Positions 8,317-17,561 of a stretch of DNA of 58,651 nucleotides are shown piece after piece; position 1 is the stretch's first letter, and every line of letters starts with the position of its first letter. The translations under genes were made by a program, and so were the position numbers. The notes under the pieces were generated by a model, which did not search any database, had not been told where the DNA came from, and worked only from the letters and a program-made list of their open reading frames with translations. Source of the stretch: Phycisphaerales bacterium (lineage in GTDB: Bacteria > Planctomycetota > Phycisphaerae > UBA1845); assembly GCA_013140575.1 (NCBI GenBank), contig JABFSN010000219.1:1-58651 (forward strand). The letters run 5' to 3'.

Positions 8317-8774
8317 CCGTGACCGAACGTATGGCCGAACTGGGAATCCACCTGCCTGATCCGGCGAAGCCCGTGGGCAGCTACGTGCCGGCGATTCAGG
8401 CCGGTTCGCTGGTGGTGACCAGCGGGCAACTGCCCATGCGCGAAGGGATGCTGGTGTGCGCCGGGAAGGTGGGGCTGGACGTGACGCTGGAACAGGCGTC
8501 GGCCGGCGCGGGCATCGCGGTAACCAATGCACTGGCGGCGGCCGCGGCGGTCGTCGGGGGGATTGAGCGCATTAAGCGCGTTGTGCGGGTGTGCGTCTAT
8601 GTCAACAGCGCCCCGGGGTTCACCGACCAGCCCAAGGTGGCCAACGGGGCCAGCGATCTGCTGGTCAAGATTTTCGGTGACAACGGCCGGCACGCGCGGT
8701 CGGCGGTGGGCGTTTCGGAATTGCCGTTAAACGCGGCCGTCGAGCTCGACTTGATGGTTCAGGTCGCGGTCTGA
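8313..8774 (+). CDS. RidA/YjgF-family protein
   Basis: This 153-aa protein is of the longer RidA subgroup. Conserved segments include VTSGQLPMREG around residue 36, RVVRVCVYVNSAPGFTDQPKVANGASDLL in the middle, and HARSAVGVSELPLNAAVELD near the end, where the Arg and acidic residue shape the ligand pocket. RidA proteins hydrolyse reactive enamine/imine intermediates, but this subgroup is less characterised. It is translationally coupled to scpA by a 4-bp overlap, an unexpected pairing. It converges with the minus-strand transporter 12 bp away. Confidence 0.9.
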   Translation: MTVTERMAELGIHLPDPAKPVGSYVPAIQAGSLVVTSGQLPMREGMLVCAGKVGLDVTLEQASAGAGIAVTNALAAAAAVVGGIERIKRVVRVCVYVNSAPGFTDQPKVANGASDLLVKIFGDNGRHARSAVGVSELPLNAAVELDLMVQVAV

Positions 8775-8786
8775 CCGGAATCCACG

Positions 8787-10016
8787 TCATGTGCCGCCGC
8801 CCAATCCGTACCGCAGATACAACCACGCCGCGCAGATCAGCAGCGTGACAACGGTTACCGGTATGCCCACGCGGGCGTGTTCGCTCCACGACACGCGAAT
8901 GCCGCGATGGGCGGCCTGGTCGACCACGATGATGTTGGCGATGCTGCCGACGATCAGCAGGTTGCCGGCCAGCGTGCTGGACAGCGCCAGCAGCGAACCG
9001 GCCATCGGCGAATCCGCGAACGGCAGGAGCAGCATGACGGCGGGTACGTTGGACACGACGTTGGACAGGACCGACGTGGTAACGAACAGATCGGCCGGGC
9101 GGTGCAGGTTGATGCCGGCCGAATGCAGTGCCGCGGCCATTTGATCGAGCCCGCCGGCTTTCTGAAACGCGTGGTTGACGATGAACAGCCCGGCAAACAG
9201 GACCAGCAATTGCCAGTCCACCAACGCCAGCATCCGCCGGGTGTGCATTTTCCGGCTGGTCAGGATTACGCTGGCCGCGGCGAGCGCGGCCAAATCCTGC
9301 GGCACCGAAGTGAACAGGAACAACGCGACCAGCACGGTCAGGACCACCAGTCCCTTGCCGGTTTGCCAGGCGTTGAACGGGGCGGCGTCGATGTGCACGT
9401 CGCGCGGCTCCTCGTGCCATCGGTCCCGAACCGATCGGCAGATGACATACCATGTCACCCACAGCCCGATCGCCGACGGCACGACCGCATCCGCCAGGTA
9501 ACCTGAAAACGACAGCCCCATTCGCTGGCCGATCAGGATGTTCTGCGGGTTGCCGATCAGCGTGGCGGCCGATCCGACGTTGGCCCCGCAGGCGAGACCC
9601 AGCAGGAACGGCGTGGGCTTCAGACCGCGGAGCAGGCACGCCTCGATAATCAGCGGCGTCATGACGATGCAGATCACGTCGTTGGCCAGGACGGCCGACA
9701 GCGATCCCGCGGCCAGAATGACCAGCGCCAGGACGGCGTTCGGACCGGCGTGGGTGTTGGCGATTCGCCGGGTGACGGCGGTGTAGAATCCGCCGAGGCG
9801 GAATTGGGCCGAAACCACCATCATGGCAATCAGCAGGGCCGTCGTCGGCACGTCGATCGCCGTCCATGCGGCCGGCGGCGTGATCCGACCCGTCGCCAGC
9901 AGGGCGATCGCGCCCAGTAGGGCGACGCCCGTGCGGTCCAGCGCCAGACCGGGCAGGCGGCCGAAAAACATGCCGGCATAGACGATGATAAACGTGACGA
10001 GAACGACGCCGTCCAT
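8787..10016 (-). CDS. ArsB/NhaD-superfamily ion transporter
   Basis: This 409-aa polytopic protein has about 11-12 hydrophobic segments. The motifs SAVLANDVICIVMTPLIIEAC and NVGSAATLIGNPQNILIG are typical of the ion-transporter superfamily that includes ArsB, NhaD and citrate carriers, and a second half repeats the pattern (VLSNVVSNVPAVMLLLPF). Substrate cannot be told: arsenite, sodium/proton or dicarboxylate are all possible. The ATG at 10016 is preferred to a GTG three codons upstream. It starts 28 bp after rnpA on the same strand and may be cotranscribed with it. Confidence 0.85.
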   Translation of the reverse strand: MDGVVLVTFIIVYAGMFFGRLPGLALDRTGVALLGAIALLATGRITPPAAWTAIDVPTTALLIAMMVVSAQFRLGGFYTAVTRRIANTHAGPNAVLALVILAAGSLSAVLANDVICIVMTPLIIEACLLRGLKPTPFLLGLACGANVGSAATLIGNPQNILIGQRMGLSFSGYLADAVVPSAIGLWVTWYVICRSVRDRWHEEPRDVHIDAAPFNAWQTGKGLVVLTVLVALFLFTSVPQDLAALAAASVILTSRKMHTRRMLALVDWQLLVLFAGLFIVNHAFQKAGGLDQMAAALHSAGINLHRPADLFVTTSVLSNVVSNVPAVMLLLPFADSPMAGSLLALSSTLAGNLLIVGSIANIIVVDQAAHRGIRVSWSEHARVGIPVTVVTLLICAAWLYLRYGLGGGT

Positions 10017-10044
10017 GCATTCCACCCGCCGACGGATGCGTCGA

Positions 10045-10458
10045 CTAATCTGCCGCGGCCCGCCGCTGGGCCTTTTTCGCGGCGACGCCGCATAGGCGCG
10101 TCAGCGATTCGCGGAGTTCGCACAACGTTACGTCGCCGCCCGATCGGGCGACGCAGACGAGATCCATTCCGGGCGGCAATTCGTGCTGCACGTGCCGGAA
10201 CGCCTCGCGGATCAGCCGTTTGACCCGGTTCCGCACCACGGCACCGCCGATCTGCCGTCCGACGGCCAAACCCAGACGACAATACGCCAGCTCATTACGC
10301 GCGGCGAAAACTTTCAACCGATCATCCGTCGCGCTGCACCGGACCTCGAACACGCGGTCGAACTCCCGCCGCAGCCGGAGCCGCCGTGACCGCGGCAACG
10401 TCAACGGACGCGCTGGTGACGAGCCGGTTTCCGTGGTCCGTTTCGATTTACCCGGCAT
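10045..10458 (-). CDS. rnpA: Ribonuclease P protein component
   Basis: This 137-aa basic protein binds RNase P RNA for 5' maturation of tRNA precursors. It contains LRLRREFDRVFEV, LGLAVGRQIGGAVVRNRVKR and LIREAFRH, covering the RNR signature. Length is typical. The ATG at 10458 gives the family-like start (MPGKSKRTTETGSSPARPLT), with a slightly long N-terminal extension. In most bacteria rpmH precedes rnpA; here the upstream bases hold the promoter of a divergent TPR gene and no rpmH. Confidence 0.93.
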   Translation of the reverse strand: MPGKSKRTTETGSSPARPLTLPRSRRLRLRREFDRVFEVRCSATDDRLKVFAARNELAYCRLGLAVGRQIGGAVVRNRVKRLIREAFRHVQHELPPGMDLVCVARSGGDVTLCELRESLTRLCGVAAKKAQRRAAAD

Positions 10459-10483
10459 CGGGTGTTCCCTCGTAATTCCACGT

Positions 10484-10512
10484 TTGAACGCCCGGGGCAA
10501 TGCTCCTATACT
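10484..10512 (+). promoter_or_regulatory. Promoter of the TPR protein gene
   Basis: TTGAAC (10484-10489) and TATACT (10507-10512) are separated by 17 bp. The predicted transcript starts near 10519, which rules out the in-frame ATG at 10517 and supports the GTG at 10559. Confidence 0.6.
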
Positions 10513-10558
10513 GATTATGGTCGCTCGCCGATACAAACGATATCCGGAGCACCGCCAC

Positions 10559-11875
10559 GTGATTTCCCGCAGCTGCCCCAGTTCTCCCATTCGACGGCGT
10601 GCGTTGGCTCGATCGGCCCGCACGGCGGGGGCGTGCGTCGTTCTGGCCGTCGGGATCATCGCGGCGGTCACGTCCGGCCAGACGCGAGTCGAAAACCAGG
10701 CCGATCCCACGTCGGCCGGTCTGGAACCGTTGGGGTCGTCCGCGGTGACCGATCCGTTCGGGGGGCGGGGGGCGGCCGGCGGTTCGATCGTCGGCCCGAT
10801 TTCGCCAACGTCGTTTTTCGAATTGGATCGCAGCGTCCTCGACGATCCGGTTCTGTTATTTCCCGAATACGCAGCGGGCGAGATCGGATTCACGCCCCGG
10901 CCCACGTCGATCCTGCGGCCGCTGCCGGGATTCGCCAACCGGCCGTTTGATTTTTCGCGGTTTTCGCTGCTGTTGCCGCGGTCGATGGCGGGCGACGCGT
11001 CGGCGGCGGCGCGATCGGCCCAATTGCCCGCACCGGATTCGGATGACGAGTTCGGTTTTGACCGCGATCCGCTGTTCGATCTAACGTCGCCGGCGAACGG
11101 GTTCGTGAATCCATATGCGATGCCGCCGCAGCCGATGGATGGCGTTCCGACGGCCGGATCGGAAGCCGCGCGCGATACATCGAGTTTTGCGGGCGAATCC
11201 AATGCGTCGGTCGGGACCGCCGCACGGCCAGGGCTTGCGCCCCGCGATTTCACCGATATCGCGGGGCGCCGCGGCGACACGGCCGACGAGCGAACGCCCG
11301 CCGACGAGGCCCTCCAACGGACGTTGTCGTTCACCCGACCGATCGGCAATGGCGCGGCCGATGCGGCGTCGTCATTGGATCATGAACCCGGCGAGCGTTA
11401 CCTGCGCCAGGCGGAAGAATTCATGCAGTCCGGTCAGTTCCTTCGCGCCGTCGCGCAATACGAATTGGCCATCGTCGCGAACCGCAGGAATGCACGGGCG
11501 TATCTTGGTCAGGCCCATGCCACGCTGGCGGCCGGGCAGTATCGAATCGCGGCGCGGCGGATACTGGCCGCGTTCAGACAGTTCCCCGAACTGATCGAAT
11601 CGGACATCGACCTGCGGCGGGACATTTCCCCGTCATCGGCATTGTCGGTGTGCCGCGCCGAATTGCATGCCCATGTGGAACGGGACACCGATTATTCGCT
11701 TCGTTTTTTGCTCGGCTATCTGGACTATTTCAGCGGCGACGCATCGTCGGGGATGGACCATTTGCGCGCCGCGGCATTGGCCGCGCCGCCGGATTCGATT
11801 GTCGCCACGTTGCCCGATCGCCTCGCCGCGGCCCGCGCTCGGCGCGACACGGGCGCATCGACGTCTCCCCGGTAA
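10559..11875 (+). CDS. Secreted or anchored TPR-containing protein
   Basis: This 438-aa protein has an Arg-rich N-terminus and one hydrophobic segment (TAGACVVLAVGIIAAVTSGQ), fitting a signal peptide or anchor. A long region of low similarity and low complexity follows. From about residue 280, tetratricopeptide-like helices appear (YLRQAEEFMQSGQFLRAVAQ, then NARAYLGQAHATLAAGQYRI). TPRs usually bind partner proteins; no partner can be named. The GTG at 10559 is chosen because GGAG lies 9 bases upstream and the promoter places the transcript start after the alternative ATG. It converges with hutF, 18 bp apart. Confidence 0.7.
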   Translation: MISRSCPSSPIRRRALARSARTAGACVVLAVGIIAAVTSGQTRVENQADPTSAGLEPLGSSAVTDPFGGRGAAGGSIVGPISPTSFFELDRSVLDDPVLLFPEYAAGEIGFTPRPTSILRPLPGFANRPFDFSRFSLLLPRSMAGDASAAARSAQLPAPDSDDEFGFDRDPLFDLTSPANGFVNPYAMPPQPMDGVPTAGSEAARDTSSFAGESNASVGTAARPGLAPRDFTDIAGRRGDTADERTPADEALQRTLSFTRPIGNGAADAASSLDHEPGERYLRQAEEFMQSGQFLRAVAQYELAIVANRRNARAYLGQAHATLAAGQYRIAARRILAAFRQFPELIESDIDLRRDISPSSALSVCRAELHAHVERDTDYSLRFLLGYLDYFSGDASSGMDHLRAAALAAPPDSIVATLPDRLAAARARRDTGASTSPR

Positions 11876-11893
11876 TAATCCCCGAACGACGAG

Positions 11894-13198
11894 TTAGACG
11901 ATCCAGTTTCCGCCCACACAGACGCCCTTGATCACGCGCGAATCGCATCCGAACACAAATGCAGCCAATAACGTCTCCGGTGACCATCCGTCGAGCGCCG
12001 GGGAATCCAGATCGATCGAAATCAAATCCGCGTGACGCCCCGTCTGTATGATTCCGGCGTTCACATTCAAGGACCGGGCGCCGTTGACGGTTGCAACCCG
12101 CCACAGTGCGCCGGCCGCGTCGCCCCGTGCGTCCGTACAGACGCCACGGCGTTCCAATCGCAGACGCTGAACGTATTCCAACCAGCGCATGTCCTCGTTG
12201 AAATCGAGACGCACATTGCAATCGGAACCCAGACAGACGTGTCCGCCGCCCGCCAAGTATCGTCCGATGTCGGCTATGCCGTCGCCAAGATTTCCCTCGG
12301 TTGACGGACAAGCACAGACGGTGGCGCCGGAATCGGCGAACCGCGCCAGATCGTCGGCCACGGTATGCGTGCAGTGAATGGCCGTGAATTCAGGTCCCAC
12401 GTCCAGACGGTCCAGCAGTAATTCCATCGGGCGGGCGCCGTAGTGTCGGACGCAGCGCTCAATTTCCTGGCGCTGCTCCTCGACGTGAATGTGGAACGGA
12501 ACGCGGTCGGATTTGGCCCGCTGATGAATACGTACGATGTCATCGATGGGCACGGCGCGGACACTGTGGGGGGCGAGCCCGATGGACTGCGTTGATTTCC
12601 GCAACTGTCGACTTGCCTGATCGCATTGCCGAAAATAATCGTCGATGTCCCGCGATGCGAATCGCCGTTGGGCGCCCTCGATCGGCATCGCAACGTCGCC
12701 GGTCAGATAGCACGTCTGCAACAACACGACCCGGATTCCAACCTGCGCCGCGGCCGACAAGACCACGTCGTCCAATTGATAAGAATCATCGTTCGCCGAA
12801 TGATGCAGGTAGTGGAACTCGCCGACCGTGGTGATTCCCGCGCGCAGCATTTCGCCAAAACACTTGACGGTCCAATCAAACGTCGCGTCCGCGTCCAACC
12901 CGTTGACGAACGCGTACATTTCGTCGCGCCACGTCCAGAAGTTACCCCCGCGCAGTGCGAATGACTCGCATCGGCCGCGTAGCCCGCGCTGAAACGCGTG
13001 CGAATGGGCGTTGATCATGCCCGGCAGAACGGCCTGACGTTTCAGTCGCCGGTCGACCGGCAGATTCAGCCGACCGATGCGCCCGATCGTGCCGTCGGAT
13101 TGGATTTCGATCTGCATGTCGGCATGGAACGCATCGTCCATTAGCGTCAAGTCGGCCTGGATTACATCTACGCCGTTTCCGGCCGCCGCATCGATCAT
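11894..13198 (-). CDS. hutF: Formimidoylglutamate deiminase
   Basis: This 434-aa amidohydrolase would convert N-formimino-L-glutamate to N-formyl-L-glutamate and ammonia in the HutF branch of histidine degradation. Metal and catalytic motifs are visible: NAHSHAFQRGLRG around residue 68, HIHVEEQ in the middle, then IHCTHT, CPSTEGNLGDG and GSDCNV. SIGLAPHSVRAV is also characteristic of HutF. The ATG at 13198 lies 8 bp after the hutI stop, so the two form one unit. The next enzyme (HutG) and the earlier ones (HutH, HutU) are not in the window. Confidence 0.93.
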   Translation of the reverse strand: MIDAAAGNGVDVIQADLTLMDDAFHADMQIEIQSDGTIGRIGRLNLPVDRRLKRQAVLPGMINAHSHAFQRGLRGRCESFALRGGNFWTWRDEMYAFVNGLDADATFDWTVKCFGEMLRAGITTVGEFHYLHHSANDDSYQLDDVVLSAAAQVGIRVVLLQTCYLTGDVAMPIEGAQRRFASRDIDDYFRQCDQASRQLRKSTQSIGLAPHSVRAVPIDDIVRIHQRAKSDRVPFHIHVEEQRQEIERCVRHYGARPMELLLDRLDVGPEFTAIHCTHTVADDLARFADSGATVCACPSTEGNLGDGIADIGRYLAGGGHVCLGSDCNVRLDFNEDMRWLEYVQRLRLERRGVCTDARGDAAGALWRVATVNGARSLNVNAGIIQTGRHADLISIDLDSPALDGWSPETLLAAFVFGCDSRVIKGVCVGGNWIV

Positions 13199-13206
13199 GG
13201 AATGGG

Positions 13207-14439
13207 TCAATCCTGCCGCCGGTGCACGACCCGCCCGCCCTTGATGACGGTGCGAACGCAGTTGCGCCCCGGCTCGTACATCCACCGTGCGTAATCGGGC
13301 ACGTCGAGAATCACCAGATCGGCCGCCCGGTCGGCATCGATCGCACCCGCGGTTTCCCGGCGATGGACCGCGGCGGCCGCGTTCACCGTCACTGCGACCA
13401 TCACCTCGTTCGGGGTCATGCGCATCTGCGTGCACGCGATGGACATCACCAGCGGCAACGATTCCACCATGGACGAACCGGGATTGTAGTCGGTCGCGAC
13501 GGCCACCGGGACGCCGGCGTCGAGAATCGCCCGGGCGGGCGCCTGGTGCACGCCCAGAAAAAACGAACAGCCCGGCAGCAGCACGGCGATCGTGCCCGCA
13601 CGCCGCATCGCCGCGATTCCGTCCGCGTCGATCGTTTCCAGATGGTCGGCGGTCACCGCCCCAACCTCCGCGGCCAGCCGCGACGCACCCATCTGCGTGA
13701 TCTGATCGGCGTGTATTTTTGGCGTCAGACCATGACGCCGGGCGGCCAGCAAAACGCGTCGCGATTCATCGACGCTGAACGCAGTCCGCTCGCAGAACAC
13801 ATCGCAGAACTCGGCCAATCGTTCATTGGCCATGCGTCGCAGGAACGCGTCGTCGCAAATCATATCCAGATACGCGCCGCGCCGATCCGCGAATTCGGGC
13901 GGTACGGTATGGGCGGCCAGGCACGTGCCGATCAATTCGATGGGCTGCAACGATCGCAGCCGGGCGACGGCCCGCAGCATCTTGATTTCGTCGTCGACCG
14001 TCAGTCCGTACCCGCTTTTTATTTCGACGGTGGTGACGCCGTTGCCCAGCATCCGTTGCAATCGCGGCAGCGCCAACCCGACCAGCTCATCGACCGATGC
14101 CCGGCGGACCGCCTCGACGGTCACACGGATTCCGCCGCCCTCCTCGGCGATTTCGGCGTAGGATTGGCCTTCGATTCGGCGGACGAATTCGTGTTCCCGC
14201 GTCCCGGCGAACACGGTGTGCGTGTGGCAGTCGATCAGCCCCGGCGTGACGCAGCCGCCCCCCGCATCCAACTCGTCGGCGTCGGCAGGCACATCCACCG
14301 ATTCGGCCGGCCCGAATTCGGCGATCCGCCCGCCGTCGATCAAAACGGCCGCGCGATCGATGGTTTCGACGCGCGGCCGACCGGTCTCGGCGTCAAACCG
14401 GGGCAATACGAGTTGGCCGATGTTCCGTACGACAAGCAT
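13207..14439 (-). CDS. hutI: Imidazolonepropionase
   Basis: This 410-aa enzyme opens the ring of imidazolone-5-propionate to N-formimino-L-glutamate, the third step of histidine breakdown. Conserved segments are LIDCHTHTVFAGTREHEF (metal-binding HxH), VEIKSGYGLTVDDEIKMLRA, KIHADQITQMGASRLAAEVG, and TDYNPGSSMVESLP with the metal-ligand Asp. The length is typical. It is followed by hutF, so its product feeds directly into the next gene's enzyme. Two ATTGGAC repeats at 14645-14651 and 14658-14664 lie upstream and could be an operator, though this is weak. Confidence 0.95.
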   Translation of the reverse strand: MLVVRNIGQLVLPRFDAETGRPRVETIDRAAVLIDGGRIAEFGPAESVDVPADADELDAGGGCVTPGLIDCHTHTVFAGTREHEFVRRIEGQSYAEIAEEGGGIRVTVEAVRRASVDELVGLALPRLQRMLGNGVTTVEIKSGYGLTVDDEIKMLRAVARLRSLQPIELIGTCLAAHTVPPEFADRRGAYLDMICDDAFLRRMANERLAEFCDVFCERTAFSVDESRRVLLAARRHGLTPKIHADQITQMGASRLAAEVGAVTADHLETIDADGIAAMRRAGTIAVLLPGCSFFLGVHQAPARAILDAGVPVAVATDYNPGSSMVESLPLVMSIACTQMRMTPNEVMVAVTVNAAAAVHRRETAGAIDADRAADLVILDVPDYARWMYEPGRNCVRTVIKGGRVVHRRQD

Positions 14440-14888
14440 TCTGTTGAATTCGATCCGCTGACTCGGAACTGCGAATCCGAATCGGTCATTTTCAAGAAAC
14501 AGGTCGCGGGATTCCCATTACGGGCAGCGTCGTTCGCGCGCGAACCCCGCAAATGCCAAATTGAACCCGAAACCGCCTATTCCAACGTCGATTCGTGCGA
14601 TTTTGTCAAATTCCCGGAATACCGTTTGACCGGCCGGCAATCATATTGGACCTTGTTATTGGACAAACAAATTCGACCTTTTTCCCTCCTCCTCCTTGGG
14701 AAGCTCGCCGGGATGGGCACTAAAATGCTCCCCGGCCGGTTTCCTTTTTACCGCGCCCGCGACATGCGTTGAATAGTCCCACCCCATAGAATTCGGACGC
14801 GTCCGCCTTAACGATACGCGGCGGCAGGCGTCGCACCCGTCGTGGCAAATCCCCACCGTCGTACGGCGACCGCGACCGGTTGGTTTTG
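14440..14888. other. Intergenic region between divergent hutI and cls
   Basis: The centre (about 14560-14700) is AT-rich relative to its surroundings, as expected for divergent promoters. On minus, TATGAT and an upstream TTGTTT are present but 19 bp apart. The repeated ATTGGAC (14645-14651, 14658-14664) is the only operator-like pattern. No gene or RNA is seen. Confidence 0.4.
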
Positions 14889-16331
14889 ATGATCATCGAA
14901 TCACACGTCGTCGTCATCGCAGGCATCGTCGCATGGCTGGGGCTGGGGTCCATGGCCGCCGGGCACGCGATCATGTTCAAACGCGACGCCCGGGGGTCGG
15001 CGCTGTGGACGATTATTGCGTTCACCCTCCCGTTGCTGGGTCCGTGGTTGTATTGGGTGCTGGGCATCAATCGCGTCAAACGACGGGCCATCAAGCTGCG
15101 GGCCCCGGTCGCCGCGGAATCGCCGGCCGCCATTCCAACCGACCACGCCTTGACCGAATTGGATGTGCAGCGCGCCCTCGGCCACCTGGCCCGGTTGAAG
15201 CGCGTGACCGATCGATTGAGCCGATTCCCACTTCTGGCGGGCAACACGGTCAATCCGCTGCACGACGGCGACGAGGCCTATCCCGCGATGCTGGCCGCCA
15301 TCGAAAGCGCCACGCGCTCCGTAACGCTGGCGAGCTACATTTTCGAATGGGACGACGTCGGGCGGCGGTTCACCGACGTACTGGGGTCGGCGGCGAATCG
15401 CGGCGTCAAGGTTCACGTCCTGTTGGACGGCATCGGCGCCGTGGAAGCCTATTCGCGGGTCGGGCGGCGATTGATACGGGCGGGAGCCGAGGTGGCGGCT
15501 TTTTTTCCGTTGCGGATTCCAACCGGTCGCCTGCGGCTGAATCTACGGAACCATCGAAAAATCATGGTGGTGGACGGGCGCGTCGGGTTCACCGGCGGGA
15601 TGAATATATCGCAGAAACACTGCCGGGCGGCGCCGCGGCGGCAGCGCGCGGAGGATTTGCACTTCGGAATCAAGGGTCCGGTGGTTGCCGAGTTGCAGGC
15701 CGCGTTCGTCGAGGATTGGTACCTCGGAACGGACAAGATTCTGGACGGGGATGCGTATTTCCCGGCGTTGACCCCTGACGGTCCGGCCCAGTGTCGCGGT
15801 ATTTGCAGCGGACCGGACGATCCGGCCGAACCCATTCATTGGACGATTCAGGCGGCGCTGTCCGCCGCCATCCGGGAAGTGGTCATCGTGACGCCCTATT
15901 TCATTCCCAGCCCGGCATTGATCGCGGGCATGGCCATCGCGTCCATGCGCGGGATCGCCATACGCCTGGTGTTGCCATCCCGGGTCGATCGCCGGTTCAT
16001 GCGTTGGGCGGCCGACGCCTATCTGTGGCAGGTGCTGGTGCACGGGGTTCGCGTGTATCATCGCCCGCCGCCGTTCGTGCACACGAAACTGATGATCGTG
16101 GATCGGCAATGGGTGTTTCTGGGCAGCGCGAATCTGGACCCGCGCAGCTTCCGGCTGAATTTCGAGTTCAACGTCGAGGTCTACGACGCCGGGCTGGGCG
16201 GTCGGCTGGCGGCGTGGCTGGACGACGTGCTGAACGGTTCGCGCGAGGTGACGTTGGAAATGGTCGACGGGCGATCGATGCCGGTGCGGTTGCGCGACGG
16301 CATGGTGAAGCTGTTTTCGCCCTACCTGTGA
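14889..16331 (+). CDS. cls: Cardiolipin synthase (phospholipase D family)
   Basis: This 480-aa protein has two N-terminal transmembrane helices in a PLD-nuclease N-terminal module (about residues 1-62, ending WLYWVLGINRVKRRAIK). Two HKD catalytic motifs follow: NHRKIMVVDGRVGFTGGMNI around residue 220 and VHTKLMIVDRQWVFLGSANL around residue 400. DPRSFRLNFEFNVEV after the second motif is typical of cardiolipin synthases, which join two phosphatidylglycerols at the membrane. The ATG at 14889 is used; in-frame TTGs lie up to three codons earlier, and the ribosome binding site is weak. Confidence 0.93.
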   Translation: MIIESHVVVIAGIVAWLGLGSMAAGHAIMFKRDARGSALWTIIAFTLPLLGPWLYWVLGINRVKRRAIKLRAPVAAESPAAIPTDHALTELDVQRALGHLARLKRVTDRLSRFPLLAGNTVNPLHDGDEAYPAMLAAIESATRSVTLASYIFEWDDVGRRFTDVLGSAANRGVKVHVLLDGIGAVEAYSRVGRRLIRAGAEVAAFFPLRIPTGRLRLNLRNHRKIMVVDGRVGFTGGMNISQKHCRAAPRRQRAEDLHFGIKGPVVAELQAAFVEDWYLGTDKILDGDAYFPALTPDGPAQCRGICSGPDDPAEPIHWTIQAALSAAIREVVIVTPYFIPSPALIAGMAIASMRGIAIRLVLPSRVDRRFMRWAADAYLWQVLVHGVRVYHRPPPFVHTKLMIVDRQWVFLGSANLDPRSFRLNFEFNVEVYDAGLGGRLAAWLDDVLNGSREVTLEMVDGRSMPVRLRDGMVKLFSPYL

Positions 16332-16420
16332 CACCGCGGCGCGGTCCGACGGACGCATCGTCGATTCTGGAATCCAATTATGGATCATGGGGATGGGGTC
16401 GCAGGAATGGCGGGTGCCGA

Positions 16421-17371
16421 ATGAACTCGTTGCCACGCGATTACACGGGCGAAATGGCCGGCGTCGCGACCGCGCTGTTGTGGACCGCGACCAGCCTGTT
16501 GTTTTCGGTCGCCGGTCGGCGCATCGGTCCCACCGCGGTCAATCTGACCCGATTGTCGTTCGCCATCGTGCTGCTCGCCATCACCCACCGCGCGTGGTCG
16601 GGTAACTGGGTGCCGGACGTGGGCGCTCGGCAGGTTGCATTTCTGGCGGTTTCGGGGGCTATCGGGTTGGCCATCGGCGATCAGGCGTTGTTCCATGCGT
16701 TCCTCGACATCGGCCCGCGGCTGTCCACGCTGATCATGACCACTTCGCCCATATTCGCGGCGTCGTTCGGATACATGGTTTTGGGCGAATCGCTGGGGCG
16801 GTTGGGGCTGGTCGGAATGGTCATGACCATCGGCGGCGTTTCCTGGGCCGTGCTGGAACGACGCCCGCGGCCGGTGGCGGGCGCGCCGAGCCGAACCGCG
16901 CGCGGCGTGGCGTTGGCGTTGGTCGGCGCCGTTTGTCAGGGCGGGGGCCTGTTGTTAAGCAAACAGGGCATGGGGCACGGCTGGCTGCCGGCCGGCGAAC
17001 GGCTGGATCCGCAGGCGGCCACGCTGGTGCGCGTGGTGTTCGCCGCACTGGCCATGATGCCGATCGTAGCCATTCGGCATCAGTTGATCCGCCGTCGGCG
17101 GTCCGTTCCATCGCCCGAACCGAAACGTTCCGACCGGATCGGCTACGTGCTGGCCTGCTGCGGGGCCGTCGCCGGACCGTATCTCGGCGTATGGATGTCG
17201 CTGGTGGCCGGCGATCGGGCGCCGATCGGCGTCGCCCAAACGCTATGCTCGATGACGCCGATTTTCATTCTACCCGCGGTGGCGATCATTCACCGCGAAC
17301 CCGTCAGCCTGCGGGCGGTCGCGGGGGCGCTCGTGGCCGTCGGCGGTTGCGCGGTTTTGTTTGTGCGGTAG
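16421..17371 (+). CDS. EamA-family (drug/metabolite superfamily) transporter
   Basis: This 316-aa protein has about ten transmembrane segments in two repeated EamA units. The first starts around MAGVATALLWTATSLLFSVA and includes GDQALFHAFLDIGPRLSTLI; the second starts GVALALVGAVCQGGGLLLSK and includes QTLCSMTPIFILPAVAI. Substrates of these transporters vary and cannot be assigned here. The ATG at 16421 gives a normal start one family helix before the first repeat; the ribosome binding site is not obvious. A palindromic repeat pair begins 10 bp after the stop. Confidence 0.87.
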   Translation: MNSLPRDYTGEMAGVATALLWTATSLLFSVAGRRIGPTAVNLTRLSFAIVLLAITHRAWSGNWVPDVGARQVAFLAVSGAIGLAIGDQALFHAFLDIGPRLSTLIMTTSPIFAASFGYMVLGESLGRLGLVGMVMTIGGVSWAVLERRPRPVAGAPSRTARGVALALVGAVCQGGGLLLSKQGMGHGWLPAGERLDPQAATLVRVVFAALAMMPIVAIRHQLIRRRRSVPSPEPKRSDRIGYVLACCGAVAGPYLGVWMSLVAGDRAPIGVAQTLCSMTPIFILPAVAIIHREPVSLRAVAGALVAVGGCAVLFVR

Positions 17372-17380
17372 TCGCCGCTG

Positions 17381-17484
17381 GTTTCCATCGGGCGGCTTGC
17401 CGTGGCACGGGCATCTTGCCCGTGGAGACATGGGCTGGAAGCCCATGCCCCACGCATTCGCGGATCGCGGGTTTCCATCGGGCG
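17381..17484. repeat. Two hairpins bounded by a 14-bp direct repeat
   Basis: GTTTCCATCGGGCG occurs at 17381-17394 and again at 17471-17484. Between the copies lie CACGGGC/GCCCGTG (17406-17424) and CATGGGC/GCCCATG (17429-17447). The direct repeats resemble a target-site duplication around a small non-coding element. Confidence 0.7.
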
Positions 17485-17561
17485 ATGATCCCGTACAATG
17501 CCCGGCACAGGCGTGGTCGCGGTCGCGATCGGGTCGAAACCGGACGGATCAGGGATCAATC

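Noticed and set aside
13222-14772. 516-aa plus-strand open frame
   Set aside because: Antisense to hutI, whose catalytic motifs are unmistakable.
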